Below, piece after piece: positions 32,485 to 39,923 of a stretch of DNA of 41,103 bases. Position 1 is the first letter of the stretch. Each line of letters starts with the position of its first letter. Both the position numbers and the translations under genes were made by a program. The stretch comes from Candidatus Saccharimonadota bacterium (GTDB taxonomy: Bacteria; Patescibacteriota; Saccharimonadia; Saccharimonadales; Saccharimonadaceae): positions 1 to 41,103 of the forward strand of contig JAGCNM010000022.1 in the NCBI GenBank assembly GCA_017645955.1, written 5' to 3'. The notes beneath the pieces were generated by a model, which was not told the DNA's origin, did no database searches, and saw only the letters and a list, made by a program, of their open reading frames with translations.

Positions 32485-33478
32485 TTTCTTTCTCCTCATT
32501 TATAAATGGCTCTAGATAATCATTAAATCTCTCGATTTCTTCTTGGCTTAGGGGAATATTATTGGCTTTGTGTCTACGGACGATGTAATAACCTACGGCA
32601 TGGCGGGCGTCCGTGAATATTTCTGCAAGATCTTTTTTCGGATTTTCATTATTTAGCGCTTCTTCCAAATAATTCATTGCTTCGCCTAGGTTGACAAGAC
32701 TGCCTGCAAATAGGCCATTAGGCTCTCCATCGTCAATTTCTTCATTATCTTCGTTTAGTTTTAGGATACTTTCAATATGAATCCTTAAATCTTCCATTGA
32801 CATTTCGAAATAGGCATGTAACATTTCGGACGTATCGATAGGTTGCCAAATTGTATTCATTATTTCAATTTCTGGTCCATATCCAAACATTTGTTCATGT
32901 TCGTCAAAGCCCATATCGCCTAGGACGCTTCTTAAGGTGATTATCTGCGTCGTTCCTTCGGATAGAGTATGTTGTCCAATCCCGACTAAGGTATATAGTT
33001 CATCGGTTTCGTTTATTACATCTGGACAAAGATAATGACCACCAGAAAAACCCGCTCCATTTCCTACGCTAACGAAGTGAAGGCTTTCATGGAACATAGT
33101 TGAAAACAAGCTCCCGGCGGTTTCGTGGATATCTGCATTGATAAATATCTTATTGAGTTTTGAATTATAGAAGCCAGTCATTTCTGATATATCTATTTTC
33201 GGATTGTCTTCTATTGATTCATGGGTTTTTCTATAGCTATCGGCGTTTTGAACAACAATTCGACTTGGGAGTTGGTCAAGCAAATCGGGTCTTACCGGGA
33301 AATATTCACGAAAATAATCCTGGATTACGTTAGTCATGAATTCGATATTTTCGGGGGTTAGATTATGAACGTCAAATGATTCGATTGTTTTAACAAAGTC
33401 AGGTTTTTCGGAAACAATATCTACATCGGGCTCTGTCTCTGGGGTGTCTAGCGGAAGTTCTTTTTTGATATCGTCCAT
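32477..33478 (-). CDS. Predicted zinc metallopeptidase-like protein, no signal peptide (333 residues)
   Basis: The product contains HESLH (residues 130-134), an exact HExxH zinc motif within a hydrophobic setting (STMFHESLHFVS), and 40 residues later LSEGTTQ, where Glu174 could be the third ligand as in gluzincins. The N terminus is acidic (DTPETEPDVDIVSEKPD), and there is no signal peptide or membrane helix, so a cytoplasmic location is likely. I do not recognise a named family. ATG 33478 is 6 nt after TGCTATAAT (leaderless prediction). It is coupled to the 120-residue gene by an 8 nt overlap. Confidence 0.75.
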   Translation of the reverse strand: MDDIKKELPLDTPETEPDVDIVSEKPDFVKTIESFDVHNLTPENIEFMTNVIQDYFREYFPVRPDLLDQLPSRIVVQNADSYRKTHESIEDNPKIDISEMTGFYNSKLNKIFINADIHETAGSLFSTMFHESLHFVSVGNGAGFSGGHYLCPDVINETDELYTLVGIGQHTLSEGTTQIITLRSVLGDMGFDEHEQMFGYGPEIEIMNTIWQPIDTSEMLHAYFEMSMEDLRIHIESILKLNEDNEEIDDGEPNGLFAGSLVNLGEAMNYLEEALNNENPKKDLAEIFTDARHAVGYYIVRRHKANNIPLSQEEIERFNDYLEPFINEEKENV

Positions 33479-33484
33479 GTTTTT

Positions 33485-33493
33485 ATTATAGCA
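33485..33493 (-). promoter_or_regulatory. Leaderless-type promoter of the zinc-peptidase gene
   Basis: TGCTATAAT on the minus strand, 6 nt before ATG 33478. Confidence 0.7.
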
Positions 33494-33512
33494 TAGCATA
33501 ATTTAACAGATT

Positions 33513-33540
33513 CAAAACCCCGATTTAGGTTGGGGTTTTG
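33513..33540. promoter_or_regulatory. Inverted repeat between two divergent promoters
   Basis: CAAAACCCC and GGGGTTTTG form a perfect 9 bp stem around a 10 nt loop (33522-33531). It lies between the divergent -10 boxes and covers the -35 region of the plus-strand promoter at 33541. No gene ends here, so it may be an operator or an insulating terminator rather than a classical gene-end terminator. Confidence 0.55.
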
Positions 33541-33549
33541 TGCTATAAT
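33541..33549 (+). promoter_or_regulatory. Extended -10 promoter of the 83-residue protein unit
   Basis: TGCTATAAT, directly behind the inverted repeat. The predicted start is near 33556, which leaves a long leader of about 134 nt before the ATG at 33690. Confidence 0.65.
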
Positions 33550-33555
33550 GAAAGT

Positions 33556-33689
33556 ACTCGAGCTATACTTAGGTCACTGGCTTCGAGAAAAGTTTAAGGC
33601 ACTGGGTATCGTCATTTATGCCCCCTGCTATGAGCCAATAAAAAAGAGGCTCACATAGATGACTTCTATTAATTAATTTAGGAGTCTAT
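33556..33689 (+). promoter_or_regulatory. Long structured 5' leader (candidate cis-regulatory RNA)
   Basis: The leader contains a strong hairpin: GTCATTTATG (33611-33620) pairs over 10 positions with CATAGATGAC (33654-33663), one of them a G-U pair; then an 11 nt bulge CCCCCTGCTAT on one side; then GAGCC (33632-33636) with GGCTC (33648-33652) and an A-rich loop. Upstream, CTCGA/TCGAG can close another stem, and CACTGG occurs twice (33572 and 33599). The ORF's AGGAG lies near its end. I do not recognise a known riboswitch class. Confidence 0.5.
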
Positions 33690-33941
33690 ATGAAAAACTT
33701 TAACAAAAACAATAAAGAGCGTGTCGAAGTAATGGCACTTTTCGGTTACGAGATGACACCCTGTCAGCCACTTTCTTTTAGGCGACAAGGGGAGAGCGAG
33801 ACCGAGGTAACGGAGCTTCTTCGAACCCAAATTCGGTTCGTCGGAGGAGTCGCGTTACATATCTTCGATGTGCTCGTTGGTCGGGAAAGGATGACGCTCG
33901 AATTCAATTCGAGCAACCTTGCCTGGCATCTCACACAATAG
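33690..33941 (+). CDS. Small unknown protein (83 residues)
   Basis: ATG 33690 has TAGGAG upstream. The product starts polar and basic (MKNFNKNNKERVEV) and continues with a beta-like body (ALFGYEMTPCQPLSFRRQGES...IRFVGGVALHIFDVLVGRERMTLEFNSSNLAWHL). There is no signal peptide or membrane helix. I do not recognise the family. It stands as an isolated unit with its own promoter, long leader and terminator, which supports it being a real, regulated gene. Confidence 0.65.
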   Translation: MKNFNKNNKERVEVMALFGYEMTPCQPLSFRRQGESETEVTELLRTQIRFVGGVALHIFDVLVGRERMTLEFNSSNLAWHLTQ

Positions 33942-33945
33942 AATT

Positions 33946-33967
33946 AGCCCCTTTTGGGGCTTTTTCT
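33946..33967 (+). terminator. Intrinsic terminator of the 83-residue protein unit
   Basis: AGCCCC, loop TTTT, GGGGCT, then TTTTC: a perfect 6 bp stem followed by a T run, 5 nt after the stop codon. Confidence 0.88.
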
Positions 33968-33994
33968 ATAGGGTCCTCTATTTCATGCGGGAGA

Positions 33995-34003
33995 TGGTAT
34001 AAT
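33995..34003 (+). promoter_or_regulatory. Leaderless-type promoter of prfB
   Basis: TGGTATAAT, 6 nt (GGTTTT), then ATG 34010. Confidence 0.72.
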
Positions 34004-34009
34004 GGTTTT

Positions 34010-35083
34010 ATGAAGGATTTAGAAAAAAGGTTGTCTGTTTTAAAGGAAGATTTTTTGAAGGTCTGGGAAAGACTAACGATTAACGAGAAGCTAAAACAAC
34101 TTTCTAGTTTAGAGAAAGAAGTGGCAGATCCAGACATTTGGAGAGACGTTGAAAAGGCAACCGAAAAGAACCAGGAGCTGGCCCGACTTCAAGAAGAAGT
34201 TCAGCCATGGGAGTTACTTAAGACTCAGATTACCGATTTAAGCGAGTTAATTGAAATCACGGACGATAGTTTAGAAGAAGAGATCAACGGTCAAGTTGAA
34301 GAAATGGAAAAACAGTTAGCTGAGCTCAAAAAAGCTTTACGATTCCAAGGGCCTTATGATGCTAAAGATGTTATTTTGAGAATTACATCCGGGGCGGGGG
34401 GAACCGAAGCAATGGATTGGGCTGGGATGCTAGAAAGGATGTATTTAAGATTCTTCGAAAAGAAAGGCTTTAAAGCAACTTCGCTAGAACGTGTAGCTGG
34501 CGAGGAAGCTGGAATAAAAACTGCGGTTTATGAAGTATCTGGCCCTAATGCTTACGGATTCCTAAAATCAGAGCATGGAGTACATCGTTTAGTGCGGCTA
34601 TCGCCATTTAATGCCCAGAATCTTCGCCAAACATCGTTTGCGCTCGTTGAGGTTTTGCCTGTGATAAAAGCGGACACTGAGGTTCAGATAGATGATAAGG
34701 ATTTAAGGATTGATGTTTACCATTCGGGTGGACATGGTGGCCAATCAGTAAACACAACTAATTCGGCGGTCCGAATTACTCATATACCAACGAACACGGT
34801 CGTAGCGATTCAAAACGAGCGTTCGCAACTCCAGAATAAAGAGAAGGCAATGGAAATTCTTAGAGGTAAGTTGGCACAGATGCAGCTAGAACAGCATGCG
34901 GCTACGATTGGCGAACTTAGGGCGGGCGAATCGGCGGGTTGGGGTCAGCAAATCCGAAATTATGTTTTACAACCTTATAGATTAGTCAAAGATACTCGTA
35001 CGGGTTACGAGGAATCTGATCCGGAGGCGGTTTTAGATGGGAAAATTGATGGTTTTATAGAGTCATTTTTAGAAAACCAATAA
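34010..35083 (+). CDS. prfB: Peptide chain release factor 2
   Basis: The 357-residue RF2 recognises UGA and UAA. The stop-codon tripeptide is SPF (in RLSPFNAQNLRQT), the catalytic GGQ is in HSGGHGGQSVNTTNSAVRITH, and the N-terminal coiled region and C-terminal LVKDTRTGYEESDPEAVLDG are normal. The gene is one uninterrupted frame, without the programmed +1 frameshift site found near codon 25 in many bacteria. The presence of RF2 agrees with UGA acting as stop here. Predicted leaderless. Confidence 0.95.
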   Translation: MKDLEKRLSVLKEDFLKVWERLTINEKLKQLSSLEKEVADPDIWRDVEKATEKNQELARLQEEVQPWELLKTQITDLSELIEITDDSLEEEINGQVEEMEKQLAELKKALRFQGPYDAKDVILRITSGAGGTEAMDWAGMLERMYLRFFEKKGFKATSLERVAGEEAGIKTAVYEVSGPNAYGFLKSEHGVHRLVRLSPFNAQNLRQTSFALVEVLPVIKADTEVQIDDKDLRIDVYHSGGHGGQSVNTTNSAVRITHIPTNTVVAIQNERSQLQNKEKAMEILRGKLAQMQLEQHAATIGELRAGESAGWGQQIRNYVLQPYRLVKDTRTGYEESDPEAVLDGKIDGFIESFLENQ

Positions 35084-35090
35084 TGTTTAT

Positions 35091-35119
35091 TTGACTTTTT
35101 ATATTTTTTGTGCTATAAT
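35091..35119 (+). promoter_or_regulatory. Complete sigma-70-type promoter of the 127-residue protein gene
   Basis: TTGACT (35091-35096), a 17 nt spacer, and TATAAT (35114-35119) with TG at 35111-35112. It is the best full-length promoter in the window. The predicted start is near 35126. Confidence 0.8.
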
Positions 35120-35168
35120 GAGAGGAGTGGCTTTGCTACGAAAGTACTTTTAGACTGGGGGACTATTT

Positions 35169-35552
35169 ATGCAACAGCAGATGCAAACCTTCGCAAAGTT
35201 GTCTTATCCGATGATTAGAGAGTGGCGAGCTTGCTCGTCTTCCTCTAGAACCGTGGCGGAGTTGATCTCATTCTTGAGGAATCCGCTGATGTCCGAATAT
35301 GAGGTCATCGAACCTTGTGTTATCGAAGGTTCCATATGGGGCGACGACGAAATTACAGACGGGTTGCATTTTCCGATTCTCGCAAAGAGCTTTTCCAAGA
35401 TTGGCACTCTGAGCCTGAATCAGTTCCGACGCGAAACCGCAGAAAAAGTACCGGATTTAATCCGGGTCAACGCTGGTGGCTGGCATAACTATTATCTCCT
35501 GTTTACGGGAGAAGAAAAAGTTCACCTCCTCCTCAGCGAATCCTCGACCTAA
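35169..35552 (+). CDS. Unknown protein (127 residues)
   Basis: The start at ATG 35169 has GGGGG 8 nt upstream in a leader of about 43 nt that contains a GTGGC/GCTAC stem. The protein is soluble: an N-terminal helical part with a CSSSSRT run, then a beta-like body (YEVIEPCVIEGSIWGDDEITDGLHFPILAKSF) and a C-terminal GGWHNYYLLFTGEEKVHLLL. I do not recognise the family. It has its own strong promoter and a terminator overlapping its stop codon, so it is a stand-alone unit between prfB and the ribosomal operon. Confidence 0.68.
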   Translation: MQQQMQTFAKLSYPMIREWRACSSSSRTVAELISFLRNPLMSEYEVIEPCVIEGSIWGDDEITDGLHFPILAKSFSKIGTLSLNQFRRETAEKVPDLIRVNAGGWHNYYLLFTGEEKVHLLLSESST

Positions 35553-35568
35553 CAGGTCGGGGATTTTT
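35541..35568 (+). terminator. Intrinsic terminator overlapping the stop of the 127-residue gene
   Basis: TCCTCGACCT pairs with AGGTCGGGGA (one G-U pair, 10 bp) around loop AAC and is followed by TTTTT. The TAA stop at 35550-35552 lies inside the hairpin. Its T run abuts the -35 of the ribosomal promoter. Confidence 0.88.
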
Positions 35569-35569
35569 C

Positions 35570-35598
35570 TTGCATTTTTTCAGGGAGTGTGATAAAAT
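35570..35598 (+). promoter_or_regulatory. Promoter of the rplC ribosomal operon
   Basis: TTGCAT (35570-35575), 17 nt, TAAAAT (35593-35598) with TG at 35590-35591. The predicted start is near 35605. Confidence 0.65.
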
Positions 35599-35604
35599 GA
35601 GGAA

Positions 35605-35760
35605 GTTATCTAGACATAAGGAGAGGTCCGAACAGGAAACCAGCCTAAAAGTCTAGTTTTAATAGTGTATTTTTACTTAGTGTACAAAAGTAAAAATCAC
35701 ATAACGCCTTACAGGGGCGTAGAGTGGAATAAATTAAACAAAATAAAGGAAAGGATAGGA
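35605..35760 (+). promoter_or_regulatory. Structured leader of the ribosomal protein operon
   Basis: A leader of about 156 nt with three hairpins: CTAGAC (35610-35615) with GTCTAG (35651-35656); GTG plus ATTTTTACTT (35665-35678) with AAGTAAAAAT plus CAC (35688-35700), 13 pairs with one bulged T; and ACGCC (35704-35708) with GGCGT (35716-35720). No terminator-like T run follows. Such leaders often bind a ribosomal protein (L4 in the S10 operon of gammaproteobacteria), but that link is inference here. Confidence 0.55.
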
Positions 35761-36381
35761 ATGCAAGTCATTCTCGGCACCAAAATTGGTATGACCCAGA
35801 TTATCGGCGACGATGGCGTTGTGACTCCGGTTACAATCCTCCAAGCTGGGCCCGCCACAGTGACTCAGATTAAAACTGTCGAAACCGATGGTTATAACGC
35901 TGTGCAAGTGGGATATGGTCAGGGTAAGAATCTGAGCAAGTCGGTTACTGGCCATGTTAAAAAGGCTGGTGAAAATATTAACCCTAAGGTTTTGAAGGAA
36001 TTCCGTGTTGAGGAAATTCCGGAAGGTATAAAGCTTGGCGACGTAATCACGGTCGAAAGTTTTAAACTTGGGGATAAGGTTACTGTTACTGGTATTTCAA
36101 AAGGTAAAGGATTTGCTGGTACGGTTAAACGACATAATTTCAATGAATCACGTAATACTCACGGTTTCAAGGGAAATATCCGCCGTGTTGGTTCTATTGG
36201 TTCAATGTACCCACAAAAAGTATTTAAAGGTAAAAGAATGCCTGGTCGTATGGGACACGATCAAGTCACGGTAAAGAATTTAGTAGTTGCTTATATAGAT
36301 GCTGCAAATAATTTAATCGGACTTAAAGGAGCAGTTCCTGGACCACGAAAAGGCGTCGTAAGCGTGGAGGGAAAGGAGTAA
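35761..36381 (+). CDS. rplC: 50S ribosomal protein L3
   Basis: The 206-residue uL3 begins MQVILGTKIGMTQI, the normal family start, so I place it at ATG 35761 (AAAGGA upstream) and not at earlier in-frame codons, which lie in the structured leader. The GSIGSMYPQKVFKGKRMPGRMG segment that reaches the peptidyl transferase centre is intact. It is the first gene of the operon; rpsJ (S10), its usual upstream neighbour, is not here. Confidence 0.96.
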   Translation: MQVILGTKIGMTQIIGDDGVVTPVTILQAGPATVTQIKTVETDGYNAVQVGYGQGKNLSKSVTGHVKKAGENINPKVLKEFRVEEIPEGIKLGDVITVESFKLGDKVTVTGISKGKGFAGTVKRHNFNESRNTHGFKGNIRRVGSIGSMYPQKVFKGKRMPGRMGHDQVTVKNLVVAYIDAANNLIGLKGAVPGPRKGVVSVEGKE

Positions 36382-36382
36382 T

Positions 36383-36982
36383 ATGGCTACTTTGAATAAA
36401 GATATTTTCGGCCTTACCGTTGAAAATCACGAGCTAGTGAAGTTAGCCTATGATGCATATCTTGCTAACTCTCGTTCTTCACATGCAAAAACATTAAAAC
36501 GCGGTGAGGTTTCTGGTGGTGGTAAAAAACCATGGAAGCAAAAGGGAACTGGTCGTGCACGTTTCGGTTCAACAAGGAACCCGATTTGGCGCCATGGTGG
36601 TGTTGCATTTGGCCGAACTGGTAACGAAAACTTTACGAAGAAACTTTCTAAAAGTTCTAAGTTGCTTGCGATTCGCCAAGCATTATCTATGAAGAATGCA
36701 GAAAAAGCAGTCTTTGTATTAGATTCAGCAGTAAAGTTAACCGGTAAGACAAAAGACGCGGCAAAAGTCTTGAAAGATTTGAAGCTTGAAGGTAAAAACG
36801 TACTTGCGGTTGCTGCAGAAAAAACTCCAGAAGTTTTGCGTTCAACAAACAATTTACCCAACGTAAAGTTGGTCCGCGCGACTTATCTTAATGTTTTCGA
36901 CATTATGAATGCCGACGCAATTGTCTTTTCAGAAGGCGCACTTGAAGCGACTAAAAGTTGGTTATTAGGAGAGGAGAAGTAA
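36383..36982 (+). CDS. rplD: 50S ribosomal protein L4
   Basis: The 199-residue uL4 contains the conserved loop KKPWKQKGTGRARFGSTRNP followed by WRHGGVAFG, which lines the exit tunnel. Its ATG is 1 nt past the rplC stop, with GGAGG/AAGGAG within the rplC end. L4 is the classical autoregulator of this operon in other bacteria. Confidence 0.95.
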   Translation: MATLNKDIFGLTVENHELVKLAYDAYLANSRSSHAKTLKRGEVSGGGKKPWKQKGTGRARFGSTRNPIWRHGGVAFGRTGNENFTKKLSKSSKLLAIRQALSMKNAEKAVFVLDSAVKLTGKTKDAAKVLKDLKLEGKNVLAVAAEKTPEVLRSTNNLPNVKLVRATYLNVFDIMNADAIVFSEGALEATKSWLLGEEK

Positions 36983-36983
36983 G

Positions 36984-37364
36984 ATGGCGGACATTAAAAG
37001 CGATATCAAACTAAACCTCTTGGAGCCTAGGGCTACTGAAAAGAGTTATTTAGAACAAACTAACCGAATTTATGTTTTCCCAGTTGAAAAATCAGCTTCG
37101 AAGCAAGCAATTGCTAAGATGGTTGAGGAAGAGTTTAAAGTTGCGGTAACTGATGTTCGAACTTTAACTCGTAAGGGTAAGAAAACTAAATTTAGTAAAG
37201 GTAAGCATGCTTATCCTGGAACTACTTATCGTAAAGATAAGAAATATGCATACGTTAAATTAAAGAAGGGCGATTCGATCAAAGTATTTGAAGAGCCTGA
37301 AGATAAAACCAGCGCAAAGGATGCCAAAAAGGCAGACAAGAATGCAGGTAAGGAGAATAAATAA
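36984..37364 (+). CDS. rplW: 50S ribosomal protein L23
   Basis: The 126-residue uL23 has LLEPRATEKSYLEQ..NRIYVFPVEKSASKQAIAKMVEEEF typical of the family, then a Lys-rich loop. It is longer than the usual 95-100 residues because of a charged tail (KTSAKDAKKADKNAGKENK). Its stop overlaps the rplB ATG by one base. Confidence 0.94.
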   Translation: MADIKSDIKLNLLEPRATEKSYLEQTNRIYVFPVEKSASKQAIAKMVEEEFKVAVTDVRTLTRKGKKTKFSKGKHAYPGTTYRKDKKYAYVKLKKGDSIKVFEEPEDKTSAKDAKKADKNAGKENK

Positions 37365-38200
37365 TGGCAATTAAAGCATATCGCCCGACTACACCGGCGC
37401 AACGCCAAAAGACGACTGAAGACTATGATCAAATTACGACCAAAAAGCCTTTAAAGTCTTTGACAAAAGCAAAGAAACAACAAGCCGGCAAGAATAATCA
37501 GGGACGAATTACGGTTCGTCATCGTGGCGGTGGTGTTAAAAGACACTATCGTATCATGACGTATAACCTACCAGATAATTCAAAATTTACAGTTGAAGAA
37601 ATCGAATACGATCCAAATCGTAGCGCAAGAATTGCTCGCGTTAAGGATGAGAATGGTACATATTATTACGTTCTCGCTGATACCAAAATGGCTAAAGGAA
37701 CTACTTTTAAGACTGGTAAAGAAATCGAGGTTGAGGATTCATCAAGGATGCCTCTCGAAAATGTTCCAGTCGGTACGTTTGTTTACGCGATTGAATTAAC
37801 TCCTGGTAGAGGCGCTCAAATGGTAAGAGCAGCTGGAGCAAGCGCACAGTTAATGGCAAAAGAGGATGGTTATGCAACTCTTAAGATGCCTTCAGGAGAA
37901 TTTAGAAAAGTTCTTCTGTCTTGTGAAGCTTCAATTGGTACAGTTTCGAACTTACAACATCAAAACGTAAAAGTCGGCGCTGCTGGACGACGTCGTCGTA
38001 AAGGTATTCGTCCGACTGTACGTGGTGTTGTAATGAACGCAACGGATCACCCACACGGTGGTGGTGATGGTGGCCGTCACGGTTCTGGTAAGGCGCCAAG
38101 AACGCCTTGGGGACAATTAACCTTGGGTTATCGTACTCGTCATAATAAGAAAACTAATAAAATGATCGTGCGTAGTCGTCACGAAGGAAAGAGGAAATAA
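37364..38200 (+). CDS. rplB: 50S ribosomal protein L2
   Basis: The 278-residue uL2 has [10 protein letters not shown] at the N terminus, [34 protein letters not shown], and the conserved C-terminal [16 protein letters not shown] with the His of the peptidyl transferase region. Length is normal. The next gene begins on its last base. Confidence 0.97.
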   Translation: MAIKAYRPTTPAQRQKTTEDYDQITTKKPLKSLTKAKKQQAGKNNQGRITVRHRGGGVKRHYRIMTYNLPDNSKFTVEEIEYDPNRSARIARVKDENGTYYYVLADTKMAKGTTFKTGKEIEVEDSSRMPLENVPVGTFVYAIELTPGRGAQMVRAAGASAQLMAKEDGYATLKMPSGEFRKVLLSCEASIGTVSNLQHQNVKVGAAGRRRRKGIRPTVRGVVMNATDHPHGGGDGGRHGSGKAPRTPWGQLTLGYRTRHNKKTNKMIVRSRHEGKRK

Positions 38201-38493
38201 TGTCTAGGAGTCTTAAGAAAGGTCCGTTTGTAGACTATAAACTCGCTAAGAAAGTTGCCGCACTTTCTTCTGAAGATCGTACGGTGATTAAAACTTGGGC
38301 GAGACAGTCGACAATTTCTCCGGAAATGGTCGGACGAACGATTGCCGTTCATAACGGTAAAGTCCATGTCCCGATTTATATTTCAGAGAATATGGTTGGT
38401 CATAAACTCGGTGAGTTTGCACCAACTCGTAAGTTTAAACGACATGGTGGTAAGAAAGCTGCTGAAGCTGCAGCCGCGAAAGGGGAGAATTAA
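38200..38493 (+). CDS. rpsS: 30S ribosomal protein S19
   Basis: The 97-residue uS19 has [40 protein letters not shown] and [18 protein letters not shown], all diagnostic. AAAGAGG before the start lies in the rplB end. Confidence 0.96.
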   Translation: MSRSLKKGPFVDYKLAKKVAALSSEDRTVIKTWARQSTISPEMVGRTIAVHNGKVHVPIYISENMVGHKLGEFAPTRKFKRHGGKKAAEAAAAKGEN

Positions 38494-38495
38494 TC

Positions 38496-38873
38496 ATGGC
38501 TACACAATTTGCTCGTGCATATGAAAAAGGCATCGATTCGCAACCACGAAAAACTAGTATTGTAGCAAGTTTGGTTCGCGATCGATATGTCGCCGATGCT
38601 GTAGTTATCTTGGAGAACACTCCACGTCGCGCAGCAAAAGCAGTTTTAAAAGCAGTCGAATCTGCAAATGCGAATTTATTAAATAATACGAAAGCTACAA
38701 TTGATCCGAAGACAGTTCGGATTTCTAGAATCTCGGTAACGAGCGGAACCAGGATGCGCCGTTATAAACCAGCATCTCGTGGTCGTGCTTTACCGTTTGA
38801 AAAGATTTCAAGTAATATATTCGTCGAGGTCGCCGGCGAAGAGAAAGCTAAGAAGAAAGAGGAGAAAAAGTAA
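38496..38873 (+). CDS. rplV: 50S ribosomal protein L22
   Basis: The 125-residue uL22 shows VASLVRDRYVADAVVILENTPRRAAKAVLKAVESANANL and the beta-hairpin loop ISRISVTSGTRMRRYKPASRGRA that extends into the exit tunnel. GGGGAG lies upstream of its ATG. A short Lys-rich tail (KAKKKEEKK) closes it. Confidence 0.95.
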   Translation: MATQFARAYEKGIDSQPRKTSIVASLVRDRYVADAVVILENTPRRAAKAVLKAVESANANLLNNTKATIDPKTVRISRISVTSGTRMRRYKPASRGRALPFEKISSNIFVEVAGEEKAKKKEEKK

Positions 38874-38874
38874 T

Positions 38875-39501
38875 ATGGGTCAAAAAGTTAATCCCATCTC
38901 TTACCGTCTCCAGGTCAGTAAAGACTGGTCCTCAAAATGGTTTACGAGGAAAGCAGATTTTCGTCGCTGGCTAGTCGAAGACGATAAGATCCGCAATTTG
39001 ATTGAAGAGCGATTTAAAGCTCGCCCAACCATTGCGCGTGTTAGTATCGAACGCTCTGCGAATCTTACCACGATTACGATTTTGACCGCAAAGGCGGGTG
39101 CTGTAATCGGTAAGCAAGGCGCCGGTATTAATGAACTTAAAAAAGACCTCGAAAAAATCGTCGAAGGTCCAATTCGAATCAATGTCGAAGAAGTTAAGAA
39201 ACCGGAACTTAACGCTAAGTTAGTGGCGGAGAATGTTGGTTTCCAACTTGGAAAACGTATGAATTTCCGCCGTGCAGTTAAAATGGCCCTACAATCAACC
39301 ATGAATGCTGGTGCAAAAGGTGTTCGTATTGAGGTCGCAGGCCGATTAAATGGCGCCGAGATGAGTCGTCGCGAAAAGTTTATTGAGGGTTCAGTTCCTC
39401 TACATACACTTCGCGCTGACATCGACTTCCATTGTCACCATGCACCAACAATTGCTGGTATCGTAGGAGTTAAAGTTTGGATCTATAAGGGGGAGAAATA
39501 A
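38875..39501 (+). CDS. rpsC: 30S ribosomal protein S3
   Basis: The 208-residue uS3 starts MGQKVNPISYRLQV, the family start, 1 nt after rplV, with AGAGGAG upstream. The KH-domain GxxG is in GAVIGKQGAGINELKKDL, and the C-terminal domain has GRLNGAEMSRREKFIEGSVPLHTLRADIDF. No long C-terminal extension. Confidence 0.96.
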   Translation: MGQKVNPISYRLQVSKDWSSKWFTRKADFRRWLVEDDKIRNLIEERFKARPTIARVSIERSANLTTITILTAKAGAVIGKQGAGINELKKDLEKIVEGPIRINVEEVKKPELNAKLVAENVGFQLGKRMNFRRAVKMALQSTMNAGAKGVRIEVAGRLNGAEMSRREKFIEGSVPLHTLRADIDFHCHHAPTIAGIVGVKVWIYKGEK

Positions 39502-39502
39502 T

Positions 39503-39922
39503 ATGGCTATTTTACTTCCAAAGAAAACGATGCACCGCAAGGTACGCAAAGGTAAAAACGAAGGCGTCGCTACACGATGCAATACCGTGGCGTTCGGTGA
39601 TTATGGTTTAATGTCGCTCGACAATGAACGCATTAATTCGAAACAAATCGAGGCTGCACGTCAGGCTATCACTCGTTACATTAAGCGTGGTGGTAAGATT
39701 TGGATTCGTATTTTCCCACACACACCAGTAACCAAGAAACCGCTCGACGTAAAAATGGGTTCCGGTAAAGGTGAACCACAATTCTTCGTTGCAAAAGTTA
39801 AGGCTGGTACTGTAATGTTCGAAATTGCAGATGTAACTGATGAACAAGCAAAGGAAGCTTTACGCCTTGCTGGTCATAAGTTACCGGTAAAATGTAAAAT
39901 AATTAAGAAAGAGGAGTTCTAG
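39503..39922 (+). CDS. rplP: 50S ribosomal protein L16
   Basis: The 139-residue uL16 has LLPKKTMHRKVRKGKNEG, FGDYGLMSL, ARQAITRYIKRGGKIWIRIFP and the MGSGKGEPQFFVAKVKAG segment near the A and P sites. Length is normal. The next start codon, of rpsQ, is 1 nt past its stop, so rpmC (L29), normally between them, is absent at this place. Confidence 0.96.
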   Translation: MAILLPKKTMHRKVRKGKNEGVATRCNTVAFGDYGLMSLDNERINSKQIEAARQAITRYIKRGGKIWIRIFPHTPVTKKPLDVKMGSGKGEPQFFVAKVKAGTVMFEIADVTDEQAKEALRLAGHKLPVKCKIIKKEEF

Positions 39923-39923
39923 A

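Noticed and set aside
34010-34100. Programmed frameshift in prfB
   Set aside because: The RF2 frame is open from ATG 34010 to its stop with no internal UGA, so no frameshift is needed.
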